Below are positions 15,028 through 24,481 of a stretch of 64,000 bases of DNA, in pieces (the stretch's first letter is position 1; each line of letters opens with the position of its first letter). The position numbers were made by a program, and so were the translations under genes. The notes under the pieces are model-generated. The model did not search any database. It worked only from the letters and a program-made list of their open reading frames with translations, and was not told where the DNA came from. Origin of the DNA: Nocardioides lianchengensis (GTDB lineage: Bacteria; Actinomycetota; Actinomycetes; Propionibacteriales; Nocardioidaceae); the NCBI RefSeq assembly GCF_900101465.1, contig NZ_FMZM01000008.1, forward strand, positions 220,257 to 284,256. Direction: 5' to 3'.

Positions 15028-18000
15028 ATGACCCCGCACCGTCCCCGCAGCCTCACCGCGCTCGCTGCGACCCTCGCCCTGCTGGCGTCCGGCCTGGTGG
15101 TGCTCCTCGCGCCCGCCCCGAGCGCCACGGCGGCCGCGGCCCCCCTCACCGAGGGCTCGCTCGTGTGGGGCGTGAAGGCGTCCTGGCGGCGTTACATCGG
15201 GCCCTACGAGGAGGCGACCGGCGCCGGCGCCCGCGCCGAGGACGGTGCGACCGTGGCGGCGACGGAGCAGACCGAGGGCGGCATCACGCTGCCGAAGGCC
15301 TGGCGCTTCCCGGTCGAGTCGGGCGCCTTCGACGCCGACACCGGCACCACCACCCTCGACCTCGCGGGCTCGCTGCACTTCCGCGCCTGGTACGGCCAGG
15401 TGGCGCCGGGCACGTGGGGCCTGGACACCAGGTTCAGCGACCTCAGTCTCGAGATCTCCCGCGACGCCCAGGTGCTGCGGGGCACGCACACCGGCTACCT
15501 GCGCGGCGACCCGGGCGGCGAGCTGCACGTCGACGAGGACGTCGTGCTGGCCAAGTTCGACATCGCCGCGGCGCAGACGACCTTCGGGCCGCCGACCACG
15601 TCGTACGACGCGATCCCGACGACGGCCGGTCCCGGGCTCAGCATCTACGGCGAGGGCACGACGCTCGACAACACCTCCTTCAGCTACGAGGGCGCGGGCG
15701 CGCTGCCCGACCTCACCGAGCACTTCGACCTCCCCGGCGCCCCGGTCCTCGAGCCGGCCGCCCTCTACTCCACCGGCCGCACCGGGAACGCGACGCTCCA
15801 GCGCCGGCTGCTGGTCTCCGGCGACGGGAAGCGGCTGTTCGCCCTCACCACCGGCGCCGACGACGACCTGACCGTCACCGCCCTGGACGCCGCCACGATG
15901 ACGCCGGTCGGCACGCCGGTCGAGCTCGACCTGCACGACCTCGCGCAGCCGCAGTACCGCTTCACCATCGACCCGGCGACGGACACGATCTTCTACCTCG
16001 GCCTGCACGAGGGCGACCCGGTCCCGGGCAGCAACGGCGGGTTGGGCGTCGAGCACGTCGTCCACAGCCTGACCTTCGACGGCACCCGCTTCACGACCGG
16101 CGTCGTCGGGCGCCTGCGCGACAGCACCACGCGCACGGTCGGCCAGAACGTCGTCGTGTCCGGCACCGAGACCAGCCAGCTGATCTGGAACGGCCTGGAG
16201 CAGGAGCTGCTGATCGCCCAGGGGATCCCGACCGGTCAGCGCCCCGACATCTACACCAGCGACGAGATCTACCGGTTCACCCGCGACGGCGCCGGCTGGG
16301 CGCGGTCCGTGACGGACTTCCGCCTGCCGAGCACCGGTGGCGAGTGGGGCGCGGCGACCGGCGACATCTCGAGCCCGCTGTCCTCCATCCTCGAGTACGT
16401 CGAGCACCTCGCCGTCCTCGGCGACGGCTCCTACGTGCTCGCAACCGGCCAGGCGCCGGTCATCCGCCAGGACGAGAACGGGGTCGACCACTACATGGGC
16501 GCGCTGCACGTGCGTCTCACCGACGGCCCCGACCCCACCGCCGTCGTCGCCGAGATCCCCGACACGGTGCTGCCGGCGGCCTACCTGGGGACCCTCTACA
16601 ACGGCTACGTGGCCGCCCGGTCGACCGGGGACGGCGGCGTGGTGCTGCACGGCGACGGCGCGTCCCTGGAGGACTTCGTGACCGTGCGGGTCGGGCCCGA
16701 CGGCACAGCCGCGGCCGGCGCGCCCGTCGTGGGCGAGGACATGTACGCGCCGTTCGAGATCTCGGCCCTCGGCACCTCGGTGGCCGACGACCCGACCACC
16801 GGCGGTCTGTGGGTCGCCAACCCCTACGACCTCGAGGGCGAGCAGCTGCACTGGTACGACGGGACGACCGACGTGGCCGGCTACCCGATCCGCCGCTTCA
16901 CCGACTACCTCTTCGGCAACTTCCAGATCCACAGCCTGCCCGACGGCTCGATCGTCGTCCCGGCGACCGACTACGACGCCGAGGGCCAGCCGGTGGGGTG
17001 GCTCCGCGTGGCGAACCTCGGCCTGGCCCCGCGGATCACGACCCAGCCGGCGGCCGTGTCCACCACGATCACCGCGGGGGCCGCGTCGACCCCGGTCGCC
17101 TTCGACCTCGCCGTCGACCCCGCGATCGAGGCGGACGTGCAGTGGCAGCGCAAGCGTGACGGCGAGACCACCTTCACCGACCTGCCGGGCGAGACCGGCA
17201 CCGAGCTGGCCTGGGACGCCGTACCGGCCGACGACGGCGCGACGTACCGCGCCCTGGTGAGCAACGACGCCGGCCGGATCTCGTCCGCCGAGGTCGGCCT
17301 CGACCTGGCCTACGCGCCGCACGTGGTCCAGCACCCCTTCGACGTGCGCACCGAGCCCGGGACCAGCGTCGAGCTGTCCACCCTCTGGGAGGCCAACCCG
17401 GAGGCCACCACGATCACCTGGCAGCGCAAGGTGGGCGGCTTCTGGACGCCGGTCGTGGAGGACGACGACCTGCTGCTGGGTGAGACCAGCCTGACGATCC
17501 GCGAGACCGCGGTGGACCAGTCCGGGGCGCAGTTCCGGGCCCGGCTGACCAACGCCGTCGGCTCGACGTTCACCCGGGTCGCGACCCTCACCGTCACCGA
17601 GCCGCCGAGCGGGCCGGCCTCGCTGTCGGACGTCCGACTCGAGTGGACGGGCAGCGAGGAGATGCAGGTGGCTCCGCCGTTCGGCGGGTCGTCGTACTTC
17701 TCGGCGGGCGTGTCCGACGGCACCGAGGCCACCTACCGCGCGAGCTCCGGACAGGTGTCGGTGCGCCAGCGCGGGACGGCGGGCGAGACGGCCGCGACCT
17801 GGGCGACGCGGGCCGCGCACGTCGACGCCGACCCGGCCACCGAGCAGGTCGTCGTCCTGGAGGACGGCACCGGGACCCTCGCCGCGGACGGGTCCGCACG
17901 CATCGGCTGGCGCGGGTCGTGGACCGTCAACTTCTACGGCGGCATGGTGCCGTTCACGGTCACCGACCCGGTCCTCGCGGTCCGGGCCGACGGCTCCGGG

Positions 18001-18915
18001 GTGCTCACCGGCGACCTGTCGGGCTACGGCTCGCGCCAGGAGAACCCGAACGAGAAGACGCCGGTCCCGCCGGTCGCCGACGTCGAGATCTCCACCTTCG
18101 CCGCCGCGACGTTCGACCCGGCCGGGTTCGAGCTGCAGCCGGACTACGCCGGGGTCACCGTCGCCGTACCCGAGGGCGCGGCCGCCCAGGCCCGCACCGG
18201 CTCCGACTGGGGGGCCTGGCCGCAGCGGTTCGTTGACTTCCACGGACGCACCGGGCTGTCGTCGTACTGGTACTCGTCGGGGGGTGCCGCCGACCCGCAC
18301 AAGCCGGGCGCGCCGATCACCATCGGCCCCGCCGAGCTCGGGCCGGTCGTGGAGCCCGCGCCGGTCGCCCCGCGCATCACCCGGCAGCCGACGAGCGCGC
18401 GGGTGACCGTCACCCGGCCGGCCGGCTTCACGGTCGCGGCGACCGGGGACGACCTGCGCTACCAGTGGCAGCGCCGGATCGGGTCGACCTGGATCGACCT
18501 GCCCGAGCAGCGTGGTGCCCGGCTGATGCTCGACCGGGTCACCCGCGGGGACGACGGCGCCGGCCTGCGCGTCAAGGTCGCCAATGCCGCCGGGACGGTC
18601 GTCTCCCGCGCCGCCACGCTCGACGTGGCCGCGGCCCGCGCCCGGGTGCGCCTGAGCGCCCGCCCGGGGCCGCGCCCGCGACTGACGGTCCGGGTGAGCG
18701 ACCCGATCGCCGCCCGGGCGCGCGGCACAGTCGCGGTGCGGGTCGACGGACGCACCGTCGGCCGGATCCGTGTGACCGGCGCCGGCCCGGTGCGCTACCG
18801 CCTGCCGCGGGGGCTCGCCGCCGGCAAGCGCCGGGTCGTCGTGGTCTTCACCCCCGCCGAGCCCGGTCTGTTCACCGGAGCCCGGGCGGCCAGGACGGTG
18901 CGGGTGACGCGCTGA
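15028..18915 (+). CDS. Large secreted HtaA heme-binding protein
   Basis: Exported protein of 1295 residues. The signal peptide runs to about residue 37. Residues 40-205 form an HtaA domain (EGSLVWGVKASWRRYI start), the corynebacterial heme-binding module. Residues about 230-650 are strand-rich with propeller-like repeats. Ig-like domains follow (PRITTQPA... near 670 and PHVVQHPF near 770), then a second HtaA-like domain at about 865-1080 (SDVRLEWTGSEEM, NFYGGMVPFTV, YWYSSGG), another Ig-like unit with RYQWQRR, and a basic Ig-like tail. There is no membrane anchor or sortase signal. It probably captures heme at the envelope under iron starvation. ATG 15028. Confidence 0.85.
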   Translation: MTPHRPRSLTALAATLALLASGLVVLLAPAPSATAAAAPLTEGSLVWGVKASWRRYIGPYEEATGAGARAEDGATVAATEQTEGGITLPKAWRFPVESGAFDADTGTTTLDLAGSLHFRAWYGQVAPGTWGLDTRFSDLSLEISRDAQVLRGTHTGYLRGDPGGELHVDEDVVLAKFDIAAAQTTFGPPTTSYDAIPTTAGPGLSIYGEGTTLDNTSFSYEGAGALPDLTEHFDLPGAPVLEPAALYSTGRTGNATLQRRLLVSGDGKRLFALTTGADDDLTVTALDAATMTPVGTPVELDLHDLAQPQYRFTIDPATDTIFYLGLHEGDPVPGSNGGLGVEHVVHSLTFDGTRFTTGVVGRLRDSTTRTVGQNVVVSGTETSQLIWNGLEQELLIAQGIPTGQRPDIYTSDEIYRFTRDGAGWARSVTDFRLPSTGGEWGAATGDISSPLSSILEYVEHLAVLGDGSYVLATGQAPVIRQDENGVDHYMGALHVRLTDGPDPTAVVAEIPDTVLPAAYLGTLYNGYVAARSTGDGGVVLHGDGASLEDFVTVRVGPDGTAAAGAPVVGEDMYAPFEISALGTSVADDPTTGGLWVANPYDLEGEQLHWYDGTTDVAGYPIRRFTDYLFGNFQIHSLPDGSIVVPATDYDAEGQPVGWLRVANLGLAPRITTQPAAVSTTITAGAASTPVAFDLAVDPAIEADVQWQRKRDGETTFTDLPGETGTELAWDAVPADDGATYRALVSNDAGRISSAEVGLDLAYAPHVVQHPFDVRTEPGTSVELSTLWEANPEATTITWQRKVGGFWTPVVEDDDLLLGETSLTIRETAVDQSGAQFRARLTNAVGSTFTRVATLTVTEPPSGPASLSDVRLEWTGSEEMQVAPPFGGSSYFSAGVSDGTEATYRASSGQVSVRQRGTAGETAATWATRAAHVDADPATEQVVVLEDGTGTLAADGSARIGWRGSWTVNFYGGMVPFTVTDPVLAVRADGSGVLTGDLSGYGSRQENPNEKTPVPPVADVEISTFAAATFDPAGFELQPDYAGVTVAVPEGAAAQARTGSDWGAWPQRFVDFHGRTGLSSYWYSSGGAADPHKPGAPITIGPAELGPVVEPAPVAPRITRQPTSARVTVTRPAGFTVAATGDDLRYQWQRRIGSTWIDLPEQRGARLMLDRVTRGDDGAGLRVKVANAAGTVVSRAATLDVAAARARVRLSARPGPRPRLTVRVSDPIAARARGTVAVRVDGRTVGRIRVTGAGPVRYRLPRGLAAGKRRVVVVFTPAEPGLFTGARAARTVRVTR

Positions 18916-18920
18916 CCTCC

Positions 18921-18952
18921 TCGGCCGCTCAGGTCCGGGTCTGAGCGGCCGA
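18921..18952 (+). terminator. Hairpin after HtaA gene
   Basis: An 11-bp inverted repeat (TCGGCCGCTCA with TGAGCGGCCGA) around a 10-nt loop sits in the 46-nt gap before the histidine kinase gene. Confidence 0.6.
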
Positions 18953-18961
18953 TGGGACCAC

Positions 18962-20719
18962 GTGCCCTCCCTCTCCTCGTGGCGGCGCTGGCCCCGCTGG
19001 CTGCCCCGCGGCGGCTCGCTGCCCGAGCCGGCCTGGCGGACCCGGCACCGCGCTGTCCTGTTCCTCCTGTGGGGACACGTCGTCGCCATCCCGACGTACG
19101 CCGTCCTGCGCGGCAACGGGATCGGCCACGCCTGGGTGGACGCAGCCCCGGTCCTGATGGCGGCGATGGTCGCGACCTTCGTCCCGATGCGCCGGGTCCT
19201 GCAGGCCTCCGTCGCGGCCGCGGGCCTGATGATCAGCTCGGGCGTCATCGTGCACCTCTCCGAGGGGCTCGTCGAGGCGCACTTCCACTTCTTCGTCATG
19301 ATCCCGGTGATCGCGCTCTACGAGGCGTGGGCGCCGTTCACCCTCGGCGTGGTCTACGTGCTCGTCCATCACGGGGTGATGGGCACCTCCGATCCCCGCG
19401 CGGTCTACAACCACCCGGCGGCCTGGGAGCACCCGTGGCTCTTCGCCGTCGTGCACGCCGCCTTCTTCGCCTGCGCCTCGATCGCCTGCGTCGTCAACTG
19501 GTGGCTGCACGAGCGCGCCCGGGACACGGCGCAGGCCCAGACCCGGTTGCTGTCCACCATCGTCGACTCGCTCCAGGAGGGCCTGGCGGTCGTCGACCGC
19601 GAGGAGCGGGTCCTGCTGCGCAACCCGGCCGGGGTCGCGCTGCTGGGTGGGGGCGACCACCGGGCCCGCGGCATCGGCCCCGCCGAGGGCTACGGCCTCC
19701 ATCACCTCGACGGCCGCCCGGTCGCCCGGCACGAGCTGCCCCACGTGCAGGCCCTGGGCGGGCAGCGCGCGCGGGACATCGACCTGGTGGTCCGCAACGA
19801 GGGCGTCCCGGACGGCCGGGTCCTCACGTTCTCGGCGATCCCGCTGCCCCCGGACGGGGACGAGGGACCGGGCGACGTCGTCGTGGTCTTCCGCGACGTC
19901 ACCGAGCGGCACCGGGCCGAGCAGGCGCTCACCGCCGCCCTCGTGACCGAGCAGGAGGCGGTGGAGCGGCTCCGGGAGCTGGAACGGACCAAGTCCGACT
20001 TCGTCTCGACCGTCAGCCACGAGCTGCGCACGCCGATCACCAGCATCATCGGCTACCTCGAGCTGTTGACCGAGGGGGCCGTCGGAGACCTCGACGACCC
20101 CCAGCTCGCCCTGGTCGGCCGGGTCCACCGCAACGGCCAGCGGCTGCTGACGCTGGTCGAGGACCTGCTCACCCTGTCCCAGATCGAGTCCTCGCGACTG
20201 ACCATCAACGCGGTCCCGACCGACCTGCGCGACGTCGTCTCGTCCGCGGCGGAGGCGGTCCTCTGGATGTTCGAGAACCGGTCGCTGGAGCTGGTCATCG
20301 ACGTACCCGACGCCCCCGACCACCACGAGATCGACCCGACCCAGCTTGAGCGGATGCTCGTCAACCTGCTCACCAACGCCGTGAAGTTCACCCCCGACGG
20401 CGGCCGGATCGGGGTGCGCCTGAGCACCGGCGACACCACGTCGACGCTGGTGGTCACCGACACCGGGGTCGGCATCCCGGAGGCCGAGCAGCACCGGCTC
20501 TTCACCCGCTTCTTCCGCTCCTCGACCGCCACCGAGCAGGCGGTCCAGGGCACCGGCCTGGGGCTGACCATCGTGCAGGCGATCGTGACGCTCCACGGCG
20601 GGACGGTCGACATCGCCTCCAGCCCCGAGCGCGGCACCACCGCCACCGTGCGCCTGCCGCGTCGGCCAGGGGTCGCGCTCGCGCCCCGGGCGCGGCGGCG
20701 GGAGCCGGTCAGTCTGTAG
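18962..20719 (+). CDS. Membrane PAS-domain sensor histidine kinase
   Basis: Sensor kinase of 585 residues. The N-terminal 190 residues hold about five transmembrane helices with an unusual HFHFFVMIPVIALYE stretch. A PAS domain (about 195-310, ending FRDVTERHRAEQ) leads to a HisKA region with H353 in SHELRTP, and an HATPase domain with NLLTNAVKFT (N box), DTGVGIP and GTGLGLTI (G boxes). No response regulator is adjacent, so it is an orphan. GTG 18962; the start is uncertain because no clear Shine-Dalgarno is visible. Its end overlaps the convergent molybdoenzyme gene by 11 bp. Confidence 0.88.
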   Translation: MPSLSSWRRWPRWLPRGGSLPEPAWRTRHRAVLFLLWGHVVAIPTYAVLRGNGIGHAWVDAAPVLMAAMVATFVPMRRVLQASVAAAGLMISSGVIVHLSEGLVEAHFHFFVMIPVIALYEAWAPFTLGVVYVLVHHGVMGTSDPRAVYNHPAAWEHPWLFAVVHAAFFACASIACVVNWWLHERARDTAQAQTRLLSTIVDSLQEGLAVVDREERVLLRNPAGVALLGGGDHRARGIGPAEGYGLHHLDGRPVARHELPHVQALGGQRARDIDLVVRNEGVPDGRVLTFSAIPLPPDGDEGPGDVVVVFRDVTERHRAEQALTAALVTEQEAVERLRELERTKSDFVSTVSHELRTPITSIIGYLELLTEGAVGDLDDPQLALVGRVHRNGQRLLTLVEDLLTLSQIESSRLTINAVPTDLRDVVSSAAEAVLWMFENRSLELVIDVPDAPDHHEIDPTQLERMLVNLLTNAVKFTPDGGRIGVRLSTGDTTSTLVVTDTGVGIPEAEQHRLFTRFFRSSTATEQAVQGTGLGLTIVQAIVTLHGGTVDIASSPERGTTATVRLPRRPGVALAPRARRREPVSL

Positions 20720-23012
20720 CGATCTCCGGCGGGTCGAAGCACCGCACGCCCGGCGGCACCCCGTCGTACGGCGTCACCTCGACCAGCGTGGTGCCGGGGC
20801 TCGGGCCCTGCGACAGCGACGAGGCGCCGCGGTCGGCGGTGAGCACGTTGGGGTTGCCGTGCCGGTCCAGGGACCCGGTGACGCCGGGGGTCTCGGGGTC
20901 GAACCAGGCGCCGGTCGCGAGCACCACCACGCCGGGGCGGACGTCGGCCGTGAGGACCGCCCCGGCCAGGCAGGCGCCACGCTCGTTGTGGATCCGTACG
21001 ACGTCGCCCGCGGCGATCCCGCGCGCGGCCGCGTCGGCCGGGTGCAGCAGCACCGGCTCGCGGCCGGCGACCTTGCCGGCGCGGCTGTGGGCGGCGTGGT
21101 CGAGCTGGCTGTGCAGCCGGCGGGACGGCTGGTTCGAGACCAGCGCCAGCGGGAACCGCTCGGCCGCGGACCCGCCCAGCCACTCGGCCGGCTCGTACCA
21201 CCGCGGGTGCCCGCCGCAGTCGGGGTAGCCGAAGGAGGCGATGGTCGCGGAGGTGATCTCGATCCGGCCCGACGGCGTCGGCAAGGGGTACGACGCGGGG
21301 TCCTCGCGCAGCCGGGCGAACGACCAGCGCTCGTCGGGGGCCGGCTCGGGCGTCTCGACGGAGCCCAGCGCGCGGAAGTCGTCGTACGACGGGAGCGGGA
21401 CGCCGTCCTCGGCCAGGTTCGCGACGGTCCGGTCGTAGAGCTCGCGCACCCACGCGTCGGCGGTGCGCCCCTCGGTGAAGGTCTCGCCGAAGCCCAGCCG
21501 GGACGCCAGCGCCGAGAACACGTCGTAGTCGGTCCGCACCCCGGCCGGCGGCTCCGCGACCCGCGACATCGCGGTGATGGTCAGGTCCATCATCCCGGCG
21601 GCCAGGTCGTCGCGCTCCAGGGTCGTGGCGATCGGGAGCACGATGTCGCTGAACCGCGCGAGCGGGTTCCAGTAGGCCTCGTGGGCGATCACCGTGTCGG
21701 GCCGCTGCCAGGCCCGGACCAGGCGGTGCAGGTCCTGGTGGTGGTGGAACGGGTTGCCCCCGGCCCAGTAGACGAGCCGCAGGTCGGGATAGGTCCGCCG
21801 TGACCCGTCGTAGTCGTACGGCGTGCCGGGGCCGAGCAGCGCGTCGGCGATCCGGGCGACCGGCAGCGCCGGCCCGACCGGGTTGGTGCCCTGCGGGAGC
21901 GAGGCGATCCGGTGCCGCCGCGGGCGGACCCCCATCAGCGAGATGCCGAGGCCGCCGGCGTACCCGCCGCCGGGACGACCCAGCGAGCCGGACATGGCGG
22001 CCAGCACCACGCCCATCCAGTGCGCCTGCTCACCGTGCTGCATCCGCTGCAGCGACCAGGTGACGTTGATCGTGGTCCGGCTCCCGGCGATCCGCTCGGC
22101 CAGCTCGACGACGGTCATCGGCGCGATCCCGCAGACCGAGGCCGCCCACGCGGCCGACTTGGCGACGCCGTCGTCGCGGCCGAGCAGGTAGCGCTCGAAC
22201 GGCTCCCAGCCGACGCAGCAGCGGGTCAGGAAGTCCTCGTCGTGGCGTCGGGTGCGCAGCAGCTCGTGGGCCAGCCCGAGCATCAGCGCGACGTCGGTGC
22301 CGGGTCGCGGGGCGATCCAGTCGGCCTCGAGCGCGGGGTCGGCGTCACCGCGCAGCGGGGAGACGGTCACGAACTGCACCCCGGCGGCGCGGGCTCCTCG
22401 CTGCCAGGCCGGCTGCCGGTGCCGGGCCACGCCGCCGGCGTTGGCGAACGCGTTCTTGGCGGCGGTGCCGCCGAAGGAGACGACCAGCTCGCCGTGCTCG
22501 ACGATCTCCGGCCACTGCACCCCCCGCTCGGCGAAGCTCCACGAGTCGCCCCCGATGACGTGCGGCAGCACCACCTCCATCGCCCCGGCGCTGTAGGAGT
22601 TCACCGACGCGGTGTAGCCGCCGCCCATCGTCAGGAACCGGTGCACCTGGCTCTGCGCGTGGTGGAACCGGCCGGGGCTGCCCCAGCCGTAGGAGCCGCC
22701 GTACACCGCCTCGTCCCCGTGCGTACGACGCACCCGCGCCAGCTCGGTCGCCACCAGCTCTAGCGCGCGGTCCCACGAGACCGCGACGAACGGCTCGCTC
22801 CCCCGGGCCCCGTCGGCCGGCCCGGGGCCGCGCTCCAGCCAGCCGCGTCGGACCATCGGCGAGGTGATCCGCAGCGGTCCCTCGCGGACGTCGAGCATCC
22901 CGTCGGCGAGCCCGTTCGGGGCGCCGTCGTCGGCCACCGGGTCGAGCGCGACCGGTCGCCCACCCTCGACGCGGACGTCGTAGGTGCCGAAGTGGGTGAC
23001 CGTGCGCCTCAA
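20709..23012 (-). CDS. Cytoplasmic molybdopterin oxidoreductase, BisC/DMSO-reductase type
   Basis: Mo-bisMGD enzyme of 767 residues. It aligns with BisC/TorA/DMSO reductase: THFGTYDVRVEGGR start, MVRRGWLE, YGWGSPGRFHHAQ, and S141 in NSYSAGA as the predicted Mo ligand. The N-terminal Fe-S cysteines of formate dehydrogenases are absent. There is no Tat signal, so it should act in the cytoplasm, like BisC, which reduces biotin and methionine sulfoxides. The TTG start at 23012 is inferred: it lies 2 bp after the aldehyde dehydrogenase stop and no ATG or GTG occurs before residue 39. Last gene of the polyamine operon; the substrate is unknown. Confidence 0.85.
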   Translation of the reverse strand: MRRTVTHFGTYDVRVEGGRPVALDPVADDGAPNGLADGMLDVREGPLRITSPMVRRGWLERGPGPADGARGSEPFVAVSWDRALELVATELARVRRTHGDEAVYGGSYGWGSPGRFHHAQSQVHRFLTMGGGYTASVNSYSAGAMEVVLPHVIGGDSWSFAERGVQWPEIVEHGELVVSFGGTAAKNAFANAGGVARHRQPAWQRGARAAGVQFVTVSPLRGDADPALEADWIAPRPGTDVALMLGLAHELLRTRRHDEDFLTRCCVGWEPFERYLLGRDDGVAKSAAWAASVCGIAPMTVVELAERIAGSRTTINVTWSLQRMQHGEQAHWMGVVLAAMSGSLGRPGGGYAGGLGISLMGVRPRRHRIASLPQGTNPVGPALPVARIADALLGPGTPYDYDGSRRTYPDLRLVYWAGGNPFHHHQDLHRLVRAWQRPDTVIAHEAYWNPLARFSDIVLPIATTLERDDLAAGMMDLTITAMSRVAEPPAGVRTDYDVFSALASRLGFGETFTEGRTADAWVRELYDRTVANLAEDGVPLPSYDDFRALGSVETPEPAPDERWSFARLREDPASYPLPTPSGRIEITSATIASFGYPDCGGHPRWYEPAEWLGGSAAERFPLALVSNQPSRRLHSQLDHAAHSRAGKVAGREPVLLHPADAAARGIAAGDVVRIHNERGACLAGAVLTADVRPGVVVLATGAWFDPETPGVTGSLDRHGNPNVLTADRGASSLSQGPSPGTTLVEVTPYDGVPPGVRCFDPPEIATD

Positions 23013-23014
23013 GG

Positions 23015-24472
23015 TCAGGCCGGGCGGAAGGAGTCGTGCGCCTCGCGGGCCGCGTGCTTGATCATCACGTGCTGGGTGACGGTGTACTCCAGGACCGCCT
23101 CGTGGCTCATGTCCTTGCCGAAGCCGCTGCCCTTCACCCCGCCGTGCGGCGCCTCGGAGGCGATCGGCAGGTGGTCGTTGACCCAGGTGACCCCGGCCTC
23201 GATCCGGTGCGCGACGCGCAGCGCCTTCCCGACGTCGACGGTCCACACCGAGGAGGCCAGCCCGTAGGCGCTGTCGTTGGCCTGGGCGACCGCGTCGTCC
23301 TCGGAGGTGAAGGTGCCGAGGACCAGCACGGGCCCGAAGACCTCCTGCTGGACGATCTCGGCGTCCTGGGCGGCACCCCGGATCAGGGTCGGCGGGTAGT
23401 AGCCGCCGGGCCCGTCGGGGACCACGCCGCCCGTGACCAGCTCGGCGCCGGCCGCGACCGCCCGGGTCACGAAGCCGTGCACCCGGTCGCGGTGCTCGAC
23501 CGAGACCAGCGGACCGATGTCGGTCGCCGGGTCCCGCGGGTCGCCCCAGGTCACCGCGGCCATCCGCTCGCGGAGCAGGTCCGCGAACTCCTCCGCGACC
23601 GAGGCCTCGACGTACACCCGGGTGGCGGCGGTGCAGTCCTGCCCGGTGTTGTACGTCGACGCCATGGTCAGCGCGCCCGCGGCGCCCTCCAGGTCGGCGT
23701 CGGCGAAGACCAGGGCCGGCGCCTTGCCGCCCAGCTCGAGGTGGACGCGCTTGGTGGCCGAGGCGGCGGTCTCCATGACCGCCCGGCCGGCCCCGGGCGA
23801 CCCGGTCACCGAGACCATCGCGACCCGCGGGTCGGCGACCAGCGCCTGCCCGACGTCGGCCCCGCCGGTGACGACGTTGAGCACGCCCGCCGGCAGTCCG
23901 GCCTCGGCGGCCAGCTCGGCCAGCCGGACGGTGCTGCGCGGGGTCTGCGGGGCCGGTTTGAGGACCATCGTGTTGCCGGCGGCCAGCGCCGGGCCGATCT
24001 TCCAGATGGCCATCACCAGCGGGAAGTTCCACGGCGCGATGCCGGCGACGACGCCGAGCGGGCGGCGTACGAGCATCGAGGTGAAGCCCTCGCTCAGCAC
24101 GCCGGCGCCGGTGCCCTCGAGCGAGCGCGCGGAGCCGGCGAAGAAGCGCAGGTTGTCGGCGGCGAACGGCAGCTCGCCGTCGCGGAAGACCGGCACCGGC
24201 TTCCCGGTCTCGGCCACCTCGAGGTCGGTCAGCAGCTCGGCGTCGGCCTCCAGGAGGTCGGCCAGCCGGAGCAGCACCCGGGCCCGCTCCCCCGCCGTCC
24301 GGGCCGCCCAGGCGGGGAACGCGGCGGCCGCCGCGTCGACGGCCTCGCGAACGTCGTCGACCGAGCTCTGGGCGACCTCGCCGATCACGTCGCCCGTCGC
24401 CGGGTCGACCAGGGTGGCGGGAGTCCCGCCGCCGGGGCGGCTGGATCCGTCGACGTGCAGTCCGTTGAGCAT
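23015..24472 (-). CDS. Aldehyde dehydrogenase, probable gamma-aminobutyraldehyde type
   Basis: NAD(P)-dependent aldehyde dehydrogenase of 485 residues. Catalytic C280 in NTGQDCTAATR, general base E246 in LELGGK, and the Rossmann VTGSPGAGR stretch are intact; APWNFPL is the family's cofactor-site motif. The overall pattern (aminobutyraldehyde/betaine-aldehyde-like) and its place after a polyamine transporter and FAD oxidase indicate oxidation of 4-aminobutanal or its gamma-glutamyl form to GABA compounds. Gap of 9 nt after the oxidase gene. Confidence 0.88.
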   Translation of the reverse strand: MLNGLHVDGSSRPGGGTPATLVDPATGDVIGEVAQSSVDDVREAVDAAAAAFPAWAARTAGERARVLLRLADLLEADAELLTDLEVAETGKPVPVFRDGELPFAADNLRFFAGSARSLEGTGAGVLSEGFTSMLVRRPLGVVAGIAPWNFPLVMAIWKIGPALAAGNTMVLKPAPQTPRSTVRLAELAAEAGLPAGVLNVVTGGADVGQALVADPRVAMVSVTGSPGAGRAVMETAASATKRVHLELGGKAPALVFADADLEGAAGALTMASTYNTGQDCTAATRVYVEASVAEEFADLLRERMAAVTWGDPRDPATDIGPLVSVEHRDRVHGFVTRAVAAGAELVTGGVVPDGPGGYYPPTLIRGAAQDAEIVQQEVFGPVLVLGTFTSEDDAVAQANDSAYGLASSVWTVDVGKALRVAHRIEAGVTWVNDHLPIASEAPHGGVKGSGFGKDMSHEAVLEYTVTQHVMIKHAAREAHDSFRPA

Positions 24473-24481
24473 GAGGGGTCC

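Noticed and set aside
14929..19299. 1456-codon open frame on the minus strand across the HtaA gene
   Set aside because: Composition is the low-complexity Arg/Gly/Asp/Val pattern of an antisense shadow in GC-rich DNA; the plus-strand frame has a signal peptide and recognised domains.
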